Of a DNA stretch of 64,000 bases, positions 1 through 9,737 are shown in pieces. Under the pieces are notes generated by a model. That model made no database searches. It was not told the origin of the DNA and was given only the letters and a program-made list of their open reading frames with translations. The position numbers and the translations under genes were made by a program. Source of the DNA: JBKDZP01 sp047971315 (GTDB taxonomy: Bacteria; Bacillota_I; Bacilli_A; RF39; UBA660); NCBI GenBank assembly GCA_047971315.1, contig JBKDZP010000008.1:62001-126000 (forward strand), given 5' to 3'. The first letter of the stretch is position 1; each line of letters begins with the position of its first letter.

Positions 1-269
1 ACAATATCCTGAGTAATAAAAACAATTATATCAGCCTTACTTTTTAATGCATAGAATTCTCTTGTAAAACTATGTGAAAATTCACTTGGTGTTATTTTTT
101 CATATTTGCAATTATTCTCATTTAATATTTGTTGTGATTCATCATTTGTATCAGTTAATACAAAAAAGATTTGTTGAATATTAACCATTTCTTGTTTATC
201 TATGTTTTGTTTTAAATTAACAATATATTCTTTCCCTTTATATAAAGGACAAATTATTTCTATTTTCAT
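1..269 (-). CDS. Glycosyltransferase, family 2-like (3' part outside window)
   Basis: The gene starts at the ATG at 267-269, preceded by AGGTGA, and runs off the left edge, so only about 89 N-terminal residues are visible. They begin MKIEIICPLYKGKEYI, the usual first beta strand of a GT-A glycosyltransferase (family 2, rhamnosyltransferase-like), and continue with the second strand (IQQIFFVLTD) and an acidic stretch ending in VFITQD, which resembles the nucleotide-sugar binding strand. It lies downstream of a sugar-phosphate transferase on the same strand, consistent with a role in building a capsule or other surface glycan. The acceptor and donor sugars cannot be told from this fragment. Confidence 0.75.
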   Translation of the reverse strand, partial: MKIEIICPLYKGKEYIVNLKQNIDKQEMVNIQQIFFVLTDTNDESQQILNENNCKYEKITPSEFSHSFTREFYALKSKADIIVFITQDI

Positions 270-487
270 TTTATCACCTAATCCATACTTTAAATCTACT
301 TTGTAAATTTAAATTTTTTTATATTCAACAATACTAAGAGTGAAAGTAACCTTTTTTTAAACAACTATAGAAAAATTATTATTGTTTATCACATTTGTTT
401 TTAAAATATAATTAGCTATTTATTATCAATATTTCTTCAGATTTTTATAATATATTTTTATTTATATTTAATAATTATATTTTAAAA

Positions 488-1168
488 TTAATTTGCTCCA
501 TCTTTTTTAGAAACTTTAATAAATGTCTTTATAAATATTTTAGTGTCTAAAATAATATTTTTATTAAAGTAATAATATTCATCCATTATTAATCTTTTAA
601 TAAAATCAGTTCCACTTCTACCATTTACTTGCCAGTATCCAGTAATCCCTGGTTTACAAGTAATAATTTTATCATAATATTCACCCATATCTTGTTTTTC
701 TTTAAATAAATATGGTCTAGGACCTACTACTGACATATCTCCTTTTAAAACATTAAAGAATTGTGGCATTTCATCTAATGATGTATTTCTTATAAATTTA
801 CCAACTTTAGTTATTCTAGGATCATTTTTTAATTTTTTATATCTTTTATATTCTATTCTTATTTTTTCATTTTCAACCATTAATTCATCTAATACTTTAT
901 CAGCATTTTGGATCATTGATTTAAATTTATATATATAAATTGGTTTTCCATTTTTACCTATTCTTTCTTGTTTGAATAAAATGGGTGCATTATCTTTATT
1001 TAATAAATAAGCAATTTTTATACATATAAATATTGGTATTACTAATATACAACCTAATATAGAAACAATAATATCAAAAAATCTTTTAACTAAAATATAT
1101 TCAATTTTTGATTTTTCAATACTATACAAAAATTCCTTATTCAATTGTGTAATTTTTGATTCATTCAT
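488..1168 (-). CDS. Undecaprenyl-phosphate sugar-1-phosphate transferase (bacterial sugar transferase family)
   Basis: This 226-residue protein is a short, monotopic polyprenyl-phosphate phosphoglycosyltransferase (PF02397-like). It would move a sugar-1-phosphate from a UDP-sugar to undecaprenyl phosphate, the first membrane step of capsule or exopolysaccharide synthesis. Visible marks are the N-terminal membrane helix after KRFFDIIVS (about residues 29-55), the conserved FKQERIGKNGKPIYIYKFKSM block, the RNTSLDEMPQFFNVLKGDMS segment, VGPRP, and KPGITGYWQVNGRS near the C-terminus. The large N-terminal membrane module of WbaP/CpsE-type enzymes is absent, so this is the catalytic half only, which is a common form. 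An AGGAG site sits 7 nt before the ATG. The glycosyltransferase at the left edge follows 218 nt downstream. Confidence 0.92.
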   Translation of the reverse strand: MNESKITQLNKEFLYSIEKSKIEYILVKRFFDIIVSILGCILVIPIFICIKIAYLLNKDNAPILFKQERIGKNGKPIYIYKFKSMIQNADKVLDELMVENEKIRIEYKRYKKLKNDPRITKVGKFIRNTSLDEMPQFFNVLKGDMSVVGPRPYLFKEKQDMGEYYDKIITCKPGITGYWQVNGRSGTDFIKRLIMDEYYYFNKNIILDTKIFIKTFIKVSKKDGAN

Positions 1169-1259
1169 ACTACCACTCCTAAAAAAATAACAAAGTTAAA
1201 TAATCTTTAAAATGTCCGTTTAATATAACATATTTTTTATATTTATACAATATGAAAAA

Positions 1260-1283
1260 AAAAGGAAATCATTGTTTTCCTTT
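1260..1283 (-). terminator. Intrinsic terminator after uvrA
   Basis: Read on the minus strand, an 8-bp stem (AAAGGAAA / TTTCCTTT) with a 7-nt loop is followed by a run of T. It begins about 15 nt after the uvrA stop codon. Confidence 0.8.
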
Positions 1284-1298
1284 AATTTGAACTTATTT

Positions 1299-4124
1299 TT
1301 ACAATTTTTCATTTTTTAATATTTTTTTTAAAAATTGACCAGTATAACTATTATCTACTTTAATTATATCTTCAGGAGTTCCATTTGCTATTATAGTTCC
1401 ACCTAATTCTCCGCCTTCTGGTCCTAAATCTACAATATAGTCGGAAACCTTAATTACATCTAAATTATGTTCAATAACAAGTACTGTATCACCATTGTCT
1501 ACAATTCTATTTAATATTATTAATAATTTTTTAATATCATCACTATGTAGACCAGTAGTAGGTTCATCTAAAATAAATAAACTTTTACCTGTTGGTTTTT
1601 TTTGTAATTCTTTTGCTAATTTTACTCGTGCTGCTTCTCCACCACTTAAAGTTGGAGCAGATTGTCCTAATTTAACATAAGAAAGTCCAACATCTACTAA
1701 CATTTGTAGTTTTGTATTTATTTTTGGAAAATTTTCGAAAAATTCTAGCGCATCTTCTACTCTCATTTCTAAAACATCATATATATTTTTATCTTTATAT
1801 TTAATTTCTAATGTTTCAGAATTATATCTAGTACCATGACATACCTCACATGGTACATAAACATCCGGTAAAAAGTGCATTTCAATTTTTTTAACACCAT
1901 CTCCCCAACATGCCTCACATCTTCCGCCTTTAACATTAAAACTGAATCTACCTTTTTTATATCCTCTTATTTTAGCTTCTTTAGTTTCAACAAAGACATC
2001 CCTTATATCATCAAATACTCCAGCATATGTTGCAGGATTACTTCTAGGTGTTCTTCCAATTGGGGTTTGTGAAATATCAATTACTTTATCTATATTTTCT
2101 AATCCTTTTATTGACTTAAACTTACCTGGTTTTTCCTTTGATTTATATAAATTATTTGAAACAACTCTATATAAAATTTGATTAATTAAAGTTGACTTCC
2201 CACTACCACTTACACCAGTCACACAAGTGAATGTTCCTAATGGCAATTTAAAATCTACATTTTTCAAATTATTTTCACTAGCACCTTTAATTTCTAAATA
2301 TTTCTTATTACCATTTCTTCTTTTATCTGGAATAGCTATTTTTAATTCGCCAGTTAAATATTTACCGGTTAAACTATCTTTATTTGCCATTACTTCTTTT
2401 GGTGTACCACATGCGATTACATTACCACCATGTACTCCAGCACCAGGCCCAATATCAACTAAATAATCTGCAGCTAACATAGTATCCGTATCATGTTCAA
2501 CAACAACTAAAGTATTACCTAAATTTCTCATTTCTAATAATGAATTAATTAATCTTTCATTATCTCTTTGATGTAATCCAATACTAGGTTCATCTAATAC
2601 ATATAAAACTCCAGTTAATTTAGACCCAATTTGAGTTGCTAACCTAATTCTTTGAGCTTCACCACCACTAAGAGTACCTGATGCTCTAGATAATGTTAAA
2701 TAATCAAGTCCTACATTAATTAAAAATGACAATCTTGAATTAATTTCTTGAATTATCATCTTAGAAATTTCAGTTTGTTCTTCAGATAATTTTAAATTAC
2801 CTAAAAATTGAAATAAATCTCTAATACTTAAATTAGTAATTTCATGAATATTTTTTTGATTAATTAAAACTGATAAAACCGATTCATCAAGTCTTGCTCC
2901 ATTACATGTAGGACAAACTGATTCTGTCATATATTGTTCAATCCAATCCCTAATCCATGTGCTTTTTGTTTCAATATATCTTCTTTCTAAATTATTAACA
3001 ATACCTTCATAATAACTTTGTGTACTTCTAGTATTACCATTTTTAGACTTATAATTAAATTTAATTTCTTCACTTGAACCAAATAAAATAATATCTAAAT
3101 CTTTTCTTTTTAATTCTTTAATAGGTTTATTCATATCAATTCTATACTTTTCACAAACAGTACTTAGTTCTGTATAAACTATATTACTATCATCTTCAAT
3201 ATTAATAGCAACTATAGCACCTTCAAGCAAACTTAAATCTTTATTTGGAATTATTAAATCCTCATCTAATTTATATTTTAAACCAAGACCCTTACAATCA
3301 TTACATGCTCCAAAAGGTGCATTAAAAGAAAACATTCTTGGTTCTAATTCTGGTAGTGAAAAATCACATTCAGGACATGCATAGGTTTCACTCATTACAA
3401 ATTCATTTGATCCAATAACATCTATCACTACTTTTCCATTACTCAATTTAGAAGCAATTTCTATTGATTCATATAGTCTACTTCTAATATCATCTTTCAT
3501 TATTAATCTATCAATTACAACAAGTATTTTATGTTTAATATTCTTTTCTAAATTTATTTCATCATTTAAATCATATTCTAAATCATCTATTTTTACTCTA
3601 ATATATCCTTCTTTTTTTAATTTTTCAAGTAAATCTTTATGAGTTCCTTTTTCACCATAAATAACTGGACTCATGACTTTAAATTTTGTTCCAATTTCAA
3701 ATTTTAAAACTTGGTTAGTCATCTCTTCTACACTTTGACTTGATATTGGTTTATGATGATTTGGACAAAAAGGTATACCGATTCTTGCATATAATAATCG
3801 TAAATAATCATAAATTTCAGTAACTGTTCCAACTGTACTTCGAGGATTTTTATTAGTAGTTTTTTGATCAATACTAATAGCTGGACTTAAACCTTCTATA
3901 CTATCAACATCTGGCTTTTCACTACCACCTAAAAATTGTCTAGCATAAGCACTAAGACTTTCAACATATCTTCTTTGTCCTTCAGCATAAATTGTATCAA
4001 ATGCCAAACTACTTTTCCCACTTCCACTGACACCAGTCATTACAATTAATTTATTTTTAGGTAATTCAATCGAAACATTTTTTAAATTATTTTCTCTTGC
4101 ACCTTTTACTATAATTTTATCCAT
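1299..4124 (-). CDS. uvrA: Excinuclease ABC subunit A
   Basis: UvrA is the DNA-damage recognition ATPase of nucleotide excision repair. It dimerises and loads UvrB on lesions in the nucleoid. The 941-residue product has the full family length: two ABC modules, each with a Walker A motif (GVSGSGKSSLAFD near residue 31, GVSGSGKSTLINQ near 640) and an LSGGEA signature (near 486 and 830). Two zinc modules are seen, CPECD/CNDCKG near residue 250 and CEACWGDG/CEVCHGTR near 740. The gene stands alone, without uvrB, between its own promoter and its own terminator. Start choice is supported by AGAGGTG five nt before the ATG. Nothing unusual is seen apart from the low G+C typical of the window. Confidence 0.98.
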   Translation of the reverse strand: MDKIIVKGARENNLKNVSIELPKNKLIVMTGVSGSGKSSLAFDTIYAEGQRRYVESLSAYARQFLGGSEKPDVDSIEGLSPAISIDQKTTNKNPRSTVGTVTEIYDYLRLLYARIGIPFCPNHHKPISSQSVEEMTNQVLKFEIGTKFKVMSPVIYGEKGTHKDLLEKLKKEGYIRVKIDDLEYDLNDEINLEKNIKHKILVVIDRLIMKDDIRSRLYESIEIASKLSNGKVVIDVIGSNEFVMSETYACPECDFSLPELEPRMFSFNAPFGACNDCKGLGLKYKLDEDLIIPNKDLSLLEGAIVAINIEDDSNIVYTELSTVCEKYRIDMNKPIKELKRKDLDIILFGSSEEIKFNYKSKNGNTRSTQSYYEGIVNNLERRYIETKSTWIRDWIEQYMTESVCPTCNGARLDESVLSVLINQKNIHEITNLSIRDLFQFLGNLKLSEEQTEISKMIIQEINSRLSFLINVGLDYLTLSRASGTLSGGEAQRIRLATQIGSKLTGVLYVLDEPSIGLHQRDNERLINSLLEMRNLGNTLVVVEHDTDTMLAADYLVDIGPGAGVHGGNVIACGTPKEVMANKDSLTGKYLTGELKIAIPDKRRNGNKKYLEIKGASENNLKNVDFKLPLGTFTCVTGVSGSGKSTLINQILYRVVSNNLYKSKEKPGKFKSIKGLENIDKVIDISQTPIGRTPRSNPATYAGVFDDIRDVFVETKEAKIRGYKKGRFSFNVKGGRCEACWGDGVKKIEMHFLPDVYVPCEVCHGTRYNSETLEIKYKDKNIYDVLEMRVEDALEFFENFPKINTKLQMLVDVGLSYVKLGQSAPTLSGGEAARVKLAKELQKKPTGKSLFILDEPTTGLHSDDIKKLLIILNRIVDNGDTVLVIEHNLDVIKVSDYIVDLGPEGGELGGTIIANGTPEDIIKVDNSYTGQFLKKILKNEKL

Positions 4125-4171
4125 TGTTACACCTCTTTATGTTATTAATTATATTTGTCTTTCTATACAAA

Positions 4172-4200
4172 ATTATAGCACATTTTTCTAAAACAAACAA
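4172..4200 (-). promoter_or_regulatory. Predicted sigma-A promoter of uvrA
   Basis: On the minus strand TTGTTT (4195-4200) and TATAAT (4172-4177) are 17 bp apart, and TGC before the -10 makes it an extended -10 element. The start codon is about 50 nt downstream. No LexA or DinR-like box was recognised here. Confidence 0.7.
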
Positions 4201-4238
4201 AGGTTTGTTGCATTTTTAATTAATTTATTTAAATAAAG

Positions 4239-4266
4239 ATTAAAACTAATAAAAAATTATTAGTTT
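4239..4266 (-). terminator. Intrinsic terminator after ftsZ
   Basis: Minus strand reads AAACTAATAA-TTTT-TTATTAGTTT followed by a T-rich tail, 40 nt beyond the ftsZ stop. The stem is entirely A/T-rich, so efficiency may be modest. Confidence 0.6.
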
Positions 4267-4305
4267 ACAAAAAAAATAACTATTTAAGTTAATTTTTTTT
4301 ATTAT

Positions 4306-5376
4306 TTAAAATACTCTTTTTCTTAAGATTGGAGGTAAATCACTATCGTCATTATCATCATCATCTTCAATATTTTTCTTTATATCATTTAATCTTGAAT
4401 AAGAAGTTGTTTGGGAACTTGTTGTATTGCCTTTTTCAAATCCTGTTGCGATTACGGTAACAATTACTTCATCAGTAAAGTTTTCATTAATTACAGCCCC
4501 AAATATTGTATTGATATCTGTATTAGCAGATGCTCTAATTACTTCCGCTGCTTCCTCTACTTCAAATAATGTTAAGCTAGGTCCACCTGTTACATTTATA
4601 ATAGCATCAGTTGCTCCACTTATACTAGTTTCTAATAATGGGCTTGATACAGCTTCTTTAGCAGCATCGCTAGCTCTATTATCACCTACACCCATTCCAA
4701 TACCAATTAAAGCATTTCCACGTTTTTCCATTACTGCTTTTACATCAGCAAAATCTAAATTAATTAGCCCAGCTACAGCAATTAAATCAGAAATTGATTG
4801 TACACCACGTCTTAAAACATTATCAACTTCTTTAAATGAATCTAAAAGTGGCGTTGTTTTATCAATAATTTCACGTAATCTGTCATTTGGAATTACTATT
4901 AATGTATCAACATGTTTTTTTAGTTCTTCTAAACCATTTAAAGCTTGTTCCATTCTTTTTTTACCTTCAAATGAAAATGGTTTTGTAACAATACCTACTG
5001 TTAGAGCTCCCATACCTTGAGCAATATCAGCAACTACTGGAGCAGCTCCAGTACCAGTTCCACCACCCATACCACAAGTAATAAATACCATGTCAGCACC
5101 TTTTAAGGCAGTTTCTATTTCATTTCGTGATTCTAAAGCAGATTCTTTACCAACTTCTGGTTTTCCACCAGCACCTAGACCACTTGTTAATTCTGTTCCA
5201 ATTTGTATTTTAACTGGTGCTTTAGAATTATTTAAAACTTGTAAATCTGTGTTGGCTACTATAAAGTCTACACCTTGTACACCTGATTCTATCATTCGGT
5301 TAACAGCGTTATTTCCTCCACCACCAACTCCAATTACTTTTATTTTTGCTAATTGATCTATTTCTAATCCAAACAT
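4306..5376 (-). CDS. ftsZ: Cell division protein FtsZ
   Basis: FtsZ is the tubulin-like GTPase that forms the cytokinetic Z ring at mid-cell. The 356-residue protein contains the GTP-binding GVGGGGNNAVNRM near residue 17, the tubulin signature GGGTGTGAAP near 104, and the T7 loop segment NLDFADVKAVM. After the globular domain there is a short acidic linker (DDDDNDDSD) and a classic C-terminal peptide, DLPPILRKR, which recruits FtsA and other partners. The linker is short compared with many Bacillota. It follows ftsA by 11 nt and is clearly in the same transcript. GGAGG precedes the ATG. Confidence 0.98.
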   Translation of the reverse strand: MFGLEIDQLAKIKVIGVGGGGNNAVNRMIESGVQGVDFIVANTDLQVLNNSKAPVKIQIGTELTSGLGAGGKPEVGKESALESRNEIETALKGADMVFITCGMGGGTGTGAAPVVADIAQGMGALTVGIVTKPFSFEGKKRMEQALNGLEELKKHVDTLIVIPNDRLREIIDKTTPLLDSFKEVDNVLRRGVQSISDLIAVAGLINLDFADVKAVMEKRGNALIGIGMGVGDNRASDAAKEAVSSPLLETSISGATDAIINVTGGPSLTLFEVEEAAEVIRASANTDINTIFGAVINENFTDEVIVTVIATGFEKGNTTSSQTTSYSRLNDIKKNIEDDDDNDDSDLPPILRKRVF

Positions 5377-5387
5377 AATAATCCTCC

Positions 5388-6632
5388 CTATTCGTTGAAA
5401 AAGTATCCAAATACTTTACCTAACATTGATTCGTTTGATATATTTAACAAACTTCTTTTGCTTGAAACTAATTCTTCTGTATCATTTTTACTAATCATAG
5501 AATAAGTTTTTCCTTTTAATTTCAATTTATTTATAAAATAAACAATATTTCCTACAGCAGTTGAATATTTATTATGACGTAAACCTACCAGATGAATTGT
5601 TCCAATTTTAGTATTTTTTCCTAAAATTTCTTCAGCAATTTTTGAAAAATTTGTCATATTACTTGTTCCACCTGTAATAAGTATATAATCAACTTCATGA
5701 TTTGTCAAAACATTTATCTCTTTTCTAGCTAAAACTAGTATTTCTTCTAATCTAGCCATTACAACTTCTGATACTTCATATTGATTAATTTTAACTACTT
5801 CACCATTTTTATTAGTTATATCATAAGTATCATTTACACTTGCAGATTTTTTATGAGCAAGAGCAAATTTTTCTTTAATTTTACTAGCATCACTACTATT
5901 AATCTTATAAATATAAGAAATATCACTAGTTATATTTTTACCGCCTCTATCAATTACTGAGGTTTTAACTATTATTCCCTTATTATAAAGTGAAATAGAT
6001 GTTGTTTCATGACCAATATTAATTATTGCACCAACTTTATCTTTAACATCTTTATCTTTAACAGCATTCATATCACCAATACTATTTAGTGAAATATCAA
6101 CTACTTCTAAACCACAACTTTCAATAACACTTATCACTGATGCTAGATTTTTTCTAGGTGAAGTAGCAATTACTGCTCTTGTTGTTAAAACATCTCCTTT
6201 TAAACCTTTTGGATCTTTTACACTACTATTTTCATCTACTGTAAAATCCACTGGTAGTATAGTCACAACTTCTTTACCTTTAGATTTTTTTGTTTTTGCA
6301 GCGTTCGATAAAACTGTAGAAATCTCACTACCATCAATTTCTTTTTCACTACTAAGTTCTAACTGTCCTTTAATCATAGCAAAATCAACATTGTATCCAG
6401 GTATTGATGTTATAATTTTTTTAATTTTAATACCTAACATTGATTCTACTTCATTCAAAGCTTGTTTTAATGAGTCTACAGCTTCTTGGCCATCCACAAT
6501 TAATCCTTTTTTAACACCTCTTGATTTAACAGAAGATGCAGCTAGCAAATTTAACTTATTATTAAAAATTTCACAAACTACTACTTTTACAGTATCAGAG
6601 CCGATATCAATACTTGTATATACATGCTTCAT
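5388..6632 (-). CDS. ftsA: Cell division protein FtsA
   Basis: FtsA is the actin-like ATPase that tethers FtsZ filaments to the membrane. The 414-residue protein starts with the phosphate-1 motif DIGSDTVKVVVCE, has the 1C-type FtsA insertion (residues about 85-165), the second nucleotide motif around IINIGHETTSISLYNKG, and the adenosine motif ILITGGTSNM. The C-terminus SMLGKVFGYFFNE is a good membrane-targeting amphipathic helix. It is the gene just before ftsZ, 11 nt apart, as in other Bacillota. A GGGGATG Shine-Dalgarno-like sequence precedes the ATG. Confidence 0.97.
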   Translation of the reverse strand: MKHVYTSIDIGSDTVKVVVCEIFNNKLNLLAASSVKSRGVKKGLIVDGQEAVDSLKQALNEVESMLGIKIKKIITSIPGYNVDFAMIKGQLELSSEKEIDGSEISTVLSNAAKTKKSKGKEVVTILPVDFTVDENSSVKDPKGLKGDVLTTRAVIATSPRKNLASVISVIESCGLEVVDISLNSIGDMNAVKDKDVKDKVGAIINIGHETTSISLYNKGIIVKTSVIDRGGKNITSDISYIYKINSSDASKIKEKFALAHKKSASVNDTYDITNKNGEVVKINQYEVSEVVMARLEEILVLARKEINVLTNHEVDYILITGGTSNMTNFSKIAEEILGKNTKIGTIHLVGLRHNKYSTAVGNIVYFINKLKLKGKTYSMISKNDTEELVSSKRSLLNISNESMLGKVFGYFFNE

Positions 6633-6847
6633 ACGTTCATCCCCTATAATCTATGTATAATTATACTATATTTTTTCAAAAAGTAAAAGAAAAAAAGAAA
6701 AAAATTTCTAAAAAGAACTGTTTTTTTATTTTAAGTATTTATATTTACTAGATTGGATTTATAAAATTAATTATTAATCAATATATTTACTTCTTTAAAA
6801 TAAAAAGTAAAATTATTTTTTTATTTATTAAAAATACCTTTAAGAAA

Positions 6848-7642
6848 TTATTCTGTCAAAATTTTAAAATAGTCTCCAGAATCTAAGTACAATATCCCTT
6901 TTTTAGTATCAAAGTTTTTTATAATATCAATATAGTTATTAATACTTGTCCAAGTTTCAAGAGTTAAAAAGGCATAGTTACCATCATTCATAGTTAATAG
7001 AAATCTTTCATCGTCAACTGAATTTGGATCATACTTTATCTCAGAAATTCTTCTTAGAATATCAAGTTCAACTTCTAACATTCTATTTATAAATTTGTCA
7101 TATAAGGTATCTGGTATATAATTTACTAAAATTGGTGTTTTTAAAATCTCTTCTATTTCTGTTTTATCTTTTAATACAGTTTTAGAAGTAATACTATTAT
7201 AAAATAATGGAGTATTTTCTTCAATTTCAATAAAAACTTGTGAAAAGAATTTTTTTTTGACTGTTGCATTTATAATAAATTTATTTTTTTCTAATTTTTT
7301 TTCTAGTTTATTACTAGTAAAACTAAATATTGATGGATAATATTCAATATTAGCTATTTCTATTATATTTTGATCACTTAATAATTTATTGCCTGATACA
7401 ATTATATTTTTTACTGGAAATTGTAATATTTTAAAAATTAAGAATGAAATTAGAAACAAAACTATTAGAACAAGAAAAAGAAATCGAAAATGTATTTTTC
7501 TAGTTTTAACCTTTTTTACATTTTTAATATAAACATTTTTTTGTCGTTTAGGTTTAATTTTTTTTTTATTTTTTGATGCAACTGTATTTTTTTTATCTGA
7601 TATTATTATATTCTTTTTTTCTGGAAATCCCATCTTGCTCAT
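6848..7642 (-). CDS. ftsQ: Cell division protein FtsQ/DivIB (POTRA domain)
   Basis: This 264-residue protein has the layout of DivIB/FtsQ: a very basic cytoplasmic N-terminus (residues 1-48, many Lys/Arg), one membrane helix (about 51-72, FRFLFLVLIVLFLISFLIF), then an extracytoplasmic POTRA domain beginning FPVKNIIVSGNKLLSDQNI. It stabilises the divisome together with FtsL and DivIC, neither of which is seen in the window. It lies between murB (11 nt upstream) and ftsA (214 nt downstream), the usual order of the division and cell wall cluster. Sequence conservation in this family is low, so the call rests on topology, the POTRA signature and context. Confidence 0.9.
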   Translation of the reverse strand: MSKMGFPEKKNIIISDKKNTVASKNKKKIKPKRQKNVYIKNVKKVKTRKIHFRFLFLVLIVLFLISFLIFKILQFPVKNIIVSGNKLLSDQNIIEIANIEYYPSIFSFTSNKLEKKLEKNKFIINATVKKKFFSQVFIEIEENTPLFYNSITSKTVLKDKTEIEEILKTPILVNYIPDTLYDKFINRMLEVELDILRRISEIKYDPNSVDDERFLLTMNDGNYAFLTLETWTSINNYIDIIKNFDTKKGILYLDSGDYFKILTE

Positions 7643-7652
7643 ACAATCCCTC

Positions 7653-8564
7653 TTACTCTACAATTTCTTGTTCTAATATTAAATCTATATCAAATTTTTC
7701 TTTTATTGTATTTTTAATTTCATTTATTAAATCGATTACATCTTCACCTGTTGCATTATTTTCATTAACTATAAAATTAGCATGTTTATCACTTACTTTT
7801 GCTCCACCTATTTGTTTTCCTTTTAAATGTGCATCATCAATTAATTTCCAAGCAGGAACGTCCAATGTATTTCTAAATACACTTCCAGCACTCTTACAAT
7901 CAATTGGTTGGGTTTCTTTTCTTCTAATTCTTCGATCTTCAATTACTTCCATTATTTTTATTACATCACCAAATTTTAATTCAATTAAAGTTGATAATAT
8001 TATATAATTTGGATTTTCTTTAAAAAATGAAGTTCTATAATGAAATTTTGCATCTTTATTTTCAATGATTTTAATTTTATAATTTGAATCTAATACAGTT
8101 ATTTTTTTTACAATATATCCCATATCACTTTGGTATGCTCCAGCATTGTTAAAAATAGCACCACCAACTGTACCAGGAATACCAGTTGCAAATTCTAGAC
8201 CAGTTAATCCAAGTTTAGACATTTTAATTGCTAGTTTCATTAAAGAATAACCACTACCTACTTCAATAATATTTTCTTTCATATTTAGTTCATTTAGATA
8301 ATCTAATTTAATTAAAACACCTTCATAATTGGATTTAAATATTAAATTTGAACCTCCACCAATTATTTTATATTTTATATTAATTTTTTTTAAATATTTT
8401 AATAATTTAATTAGTTTTTTTGTATTAAGAGGATTTACTAATATATTAGCAGTATTTGAAAATGAATAAGTTGTATATTTTTTTAATGATACATTTTCTT
8501 CTATTATTCCAATTTGCATTTTTTTTAATTCGGTAATTAATGTTTTGTAATTTAAATCAGTCAT
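7653..8564 (-). CDS. murB: UDP-N-acetylenolpyruvoylglucosamine reductase
   Basis: MurB reduces UDP-GlcNAc-enolpyruvate to UDP-MurNAc with NADPH and FAD, the second committed step of peptidoglycan precursor synthesis. At 303 residues it fits the shorter type II enzymes. FAD-binding motifs GGGSNLIF (near 66) and GIPGTVGGAIFNNAGAY (near 128) are clear, as is SAGSVFRN, which holds the proton-donating serine (near 228), and the C-terminal GGAKVSDKHANFIVN. It overlaps the end of murG by 8 bp, indicating translational coupling, and is followed by ftsQ 11 nt on. GGTG lies 6 nt before the ATG, inside the end of murG. Confidence 0.97.
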   Translation of the reverse strand: MTDLNYKTLITELKKMQIGIIEENVSLKKYTTYSFSNTANILVNPLNTKKLIKLLKYLKKINIKYKIIGGGSNLIFKSNYEGVLIKLDYLNELNMKENIIEVGSGYSLMKLAIKMSKLGLTGLEFATGIPGTVGGAIFNNAGAYQSDMGYIVKKITVLDSNYKIKIIENKDAKFHYRTSFFKENPNYIILSTLIELKFGDVIKIMEVIEDRRIRRKETQPIDCKSAGSVFRNTLDVPAWKLIDDAHLKGKQIGGAKVSDKHANFIVNENNATGEDVIDLINEIKNTIKEKFDIDLILEQEIVE

Positions 8565-9642
8565 TTTTTTTCACCATTTCTTTTAATATTTCATAAATTT
8601 TTAAAGCACTATCTTTTACTTCTAATTCTTTTAAATTTTTTTTCATTTTACAAATTCTTTTCTCATCATTTATTAAATTATCAATAGTAGTAACTAATAT
8701 ATCTCCAATTAAATCTTTTTCTTCAATTAGTATAGCTGATTCTTTTTTTACTAGATCTAATGCATTTTTGTATTGATGATTATTAGTAACATAAGGACTT
8801 GGTATTAAAATTGATGGTTTATTTAATGCTATAATCTCACTTAAGGTAGATGCCCCACACCTAGTTATTACTATGTCAGCATTTTTCATCATTCTAGTTT
8901 GTGATTCTATATAAGGAATTATAAAAACATTAATTGGAAATTTGTTACTACTTACTTCTTTAAATGTTTCTTTGCCTGTAACAAACATTACTTCATAGTC
9001 TTTTCCTTTAAATAAGTTCATTGTATTAATTAATATTTTACTCATTTTAGTAGAACCTAACGAACCCATTACAATATAAACTAATTTTTTATCTTTTGAT
9101 AATCCATATTTAGTTTTATCTAAAATTGATTGTGTAATAGCATCTTCACTAACTGGATTTCCTGTAAATACTGTTTTATACGTTGGAAATTCATTTAATG
9201 ATGACTTAAAAGATATTCCTATTTTATCCGTATATTTAGATAAAAACAAATTAGTAGCCCCTGGAACACTATTTTGTTCATGAATAAATGTTTTAAAGCC
9301 GAGTTTTTTTGCACCATAAATAACTGGAGCAGTTACATATCCACCAACTCCTATTACAACATCTGGATTAAAATCTTTAATTATTTTTTTACTTTTTTTA
9401 TAACTACTAAAAATACATTTTATTGTCTTAAAATTTTTAAATATATTTTTACGATTAAATCCATAAATTTCTAAACTTTCAAAAGGAATATTTTTTTTAG
9501 GTATTATGTCTTTTTCCATTCTATTATGAGTTCCTATATATAAAAATTCACTATCTGGTTCCATTTCTTTTATCTTATTTATGATTGCTAGAGCAGGATA
9601 TATATGTCCACCTGTTCCACCAGCACTTATTATTACTCTCAT
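8557..9642 (-). CDS. murG: MurG, undecaprenyl-PP-MurNAc-pentapeptide GlcNAc transferase
   Basis: MurG transfers GlcNAc from UDP-GlcNAc to lipid I, making lipid II at the inner face of the membrane. The protein (361 residues from this start) has the N-terminal GGTGGHIYPALA loop, HEQNSVPGATN (near 120) and the donor-binding TRCGASTLSE block (near 260). The reading frame could start at a GTG nine bases upstream (9651), but the AGGA there is only one base away. The ATG at 9640-9642 has AGGATG 10 bases upstream and starts MRVIISAGGTGGH, so it is preferred. It is the first gene of the murG-murB-ftsQ-ftsA-ftsZ run. Confidence 0.97.
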   Translation of the reverse strand: MRVIISAGGTGGHIYPALAIINKIKEMEPDSEFLYIGTHNRMEKDIIPKKNIPFESLEIYGFNRKNIFKNFKTIKCIFSSYKKSKKIIKDFNPDVVIGVGGYVTAPVIYGAKKLGFKTFIHEQNSVPGATNLFLSKYTDKIGISFKSSLNEFPTYKTVFTGNPVSEDAITQSILDKTKYGLSKDKKLVYIVMGSLGSTKMSKILINTMNLFKGKDYEVMFVTGKETFKEVSSNKFPINVFIIPYIESQTRMMKNADIVITRCGASTLSEIIALNKPSILIPSPYVTNNHQYKNALDLVKKESAILIEEKDLIGDILVTTIDNLINDEKRICKMKKNLKELEVKDSALKIYEILKEMVKKND

Positions 9643-9711
9643 ATATTTCACATCCTAACTAATTATATCAAATTTTATGCATAATTAAAAGAATTTAGAA
9701 TTTATAAATAA

Positions 9712-9735
9712 AAGTTAAGCATTTAAGCTTAACTT
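9712..9735 (-). terminator. Intrinsic terminator after the glycine-rich pilin-like gene
   Basis: Minus strand AAGTTAAGC-TTAAAT-GCTTAACTT followed by TTATTTAT; it starts two bases after the stop codon at 9738. Confidence 0.7.
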
Positions 9736-9737
9736 CT

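Noticed and set aside
4427..5020. Open frame of 197 codons on plus, antisense to ftsZ
   Set aside because: It lies wholly within ftsZ, has no ribosome site, and its Ser/Thr/Ile-rich product is the usual shadow of an A+T-rich gene.
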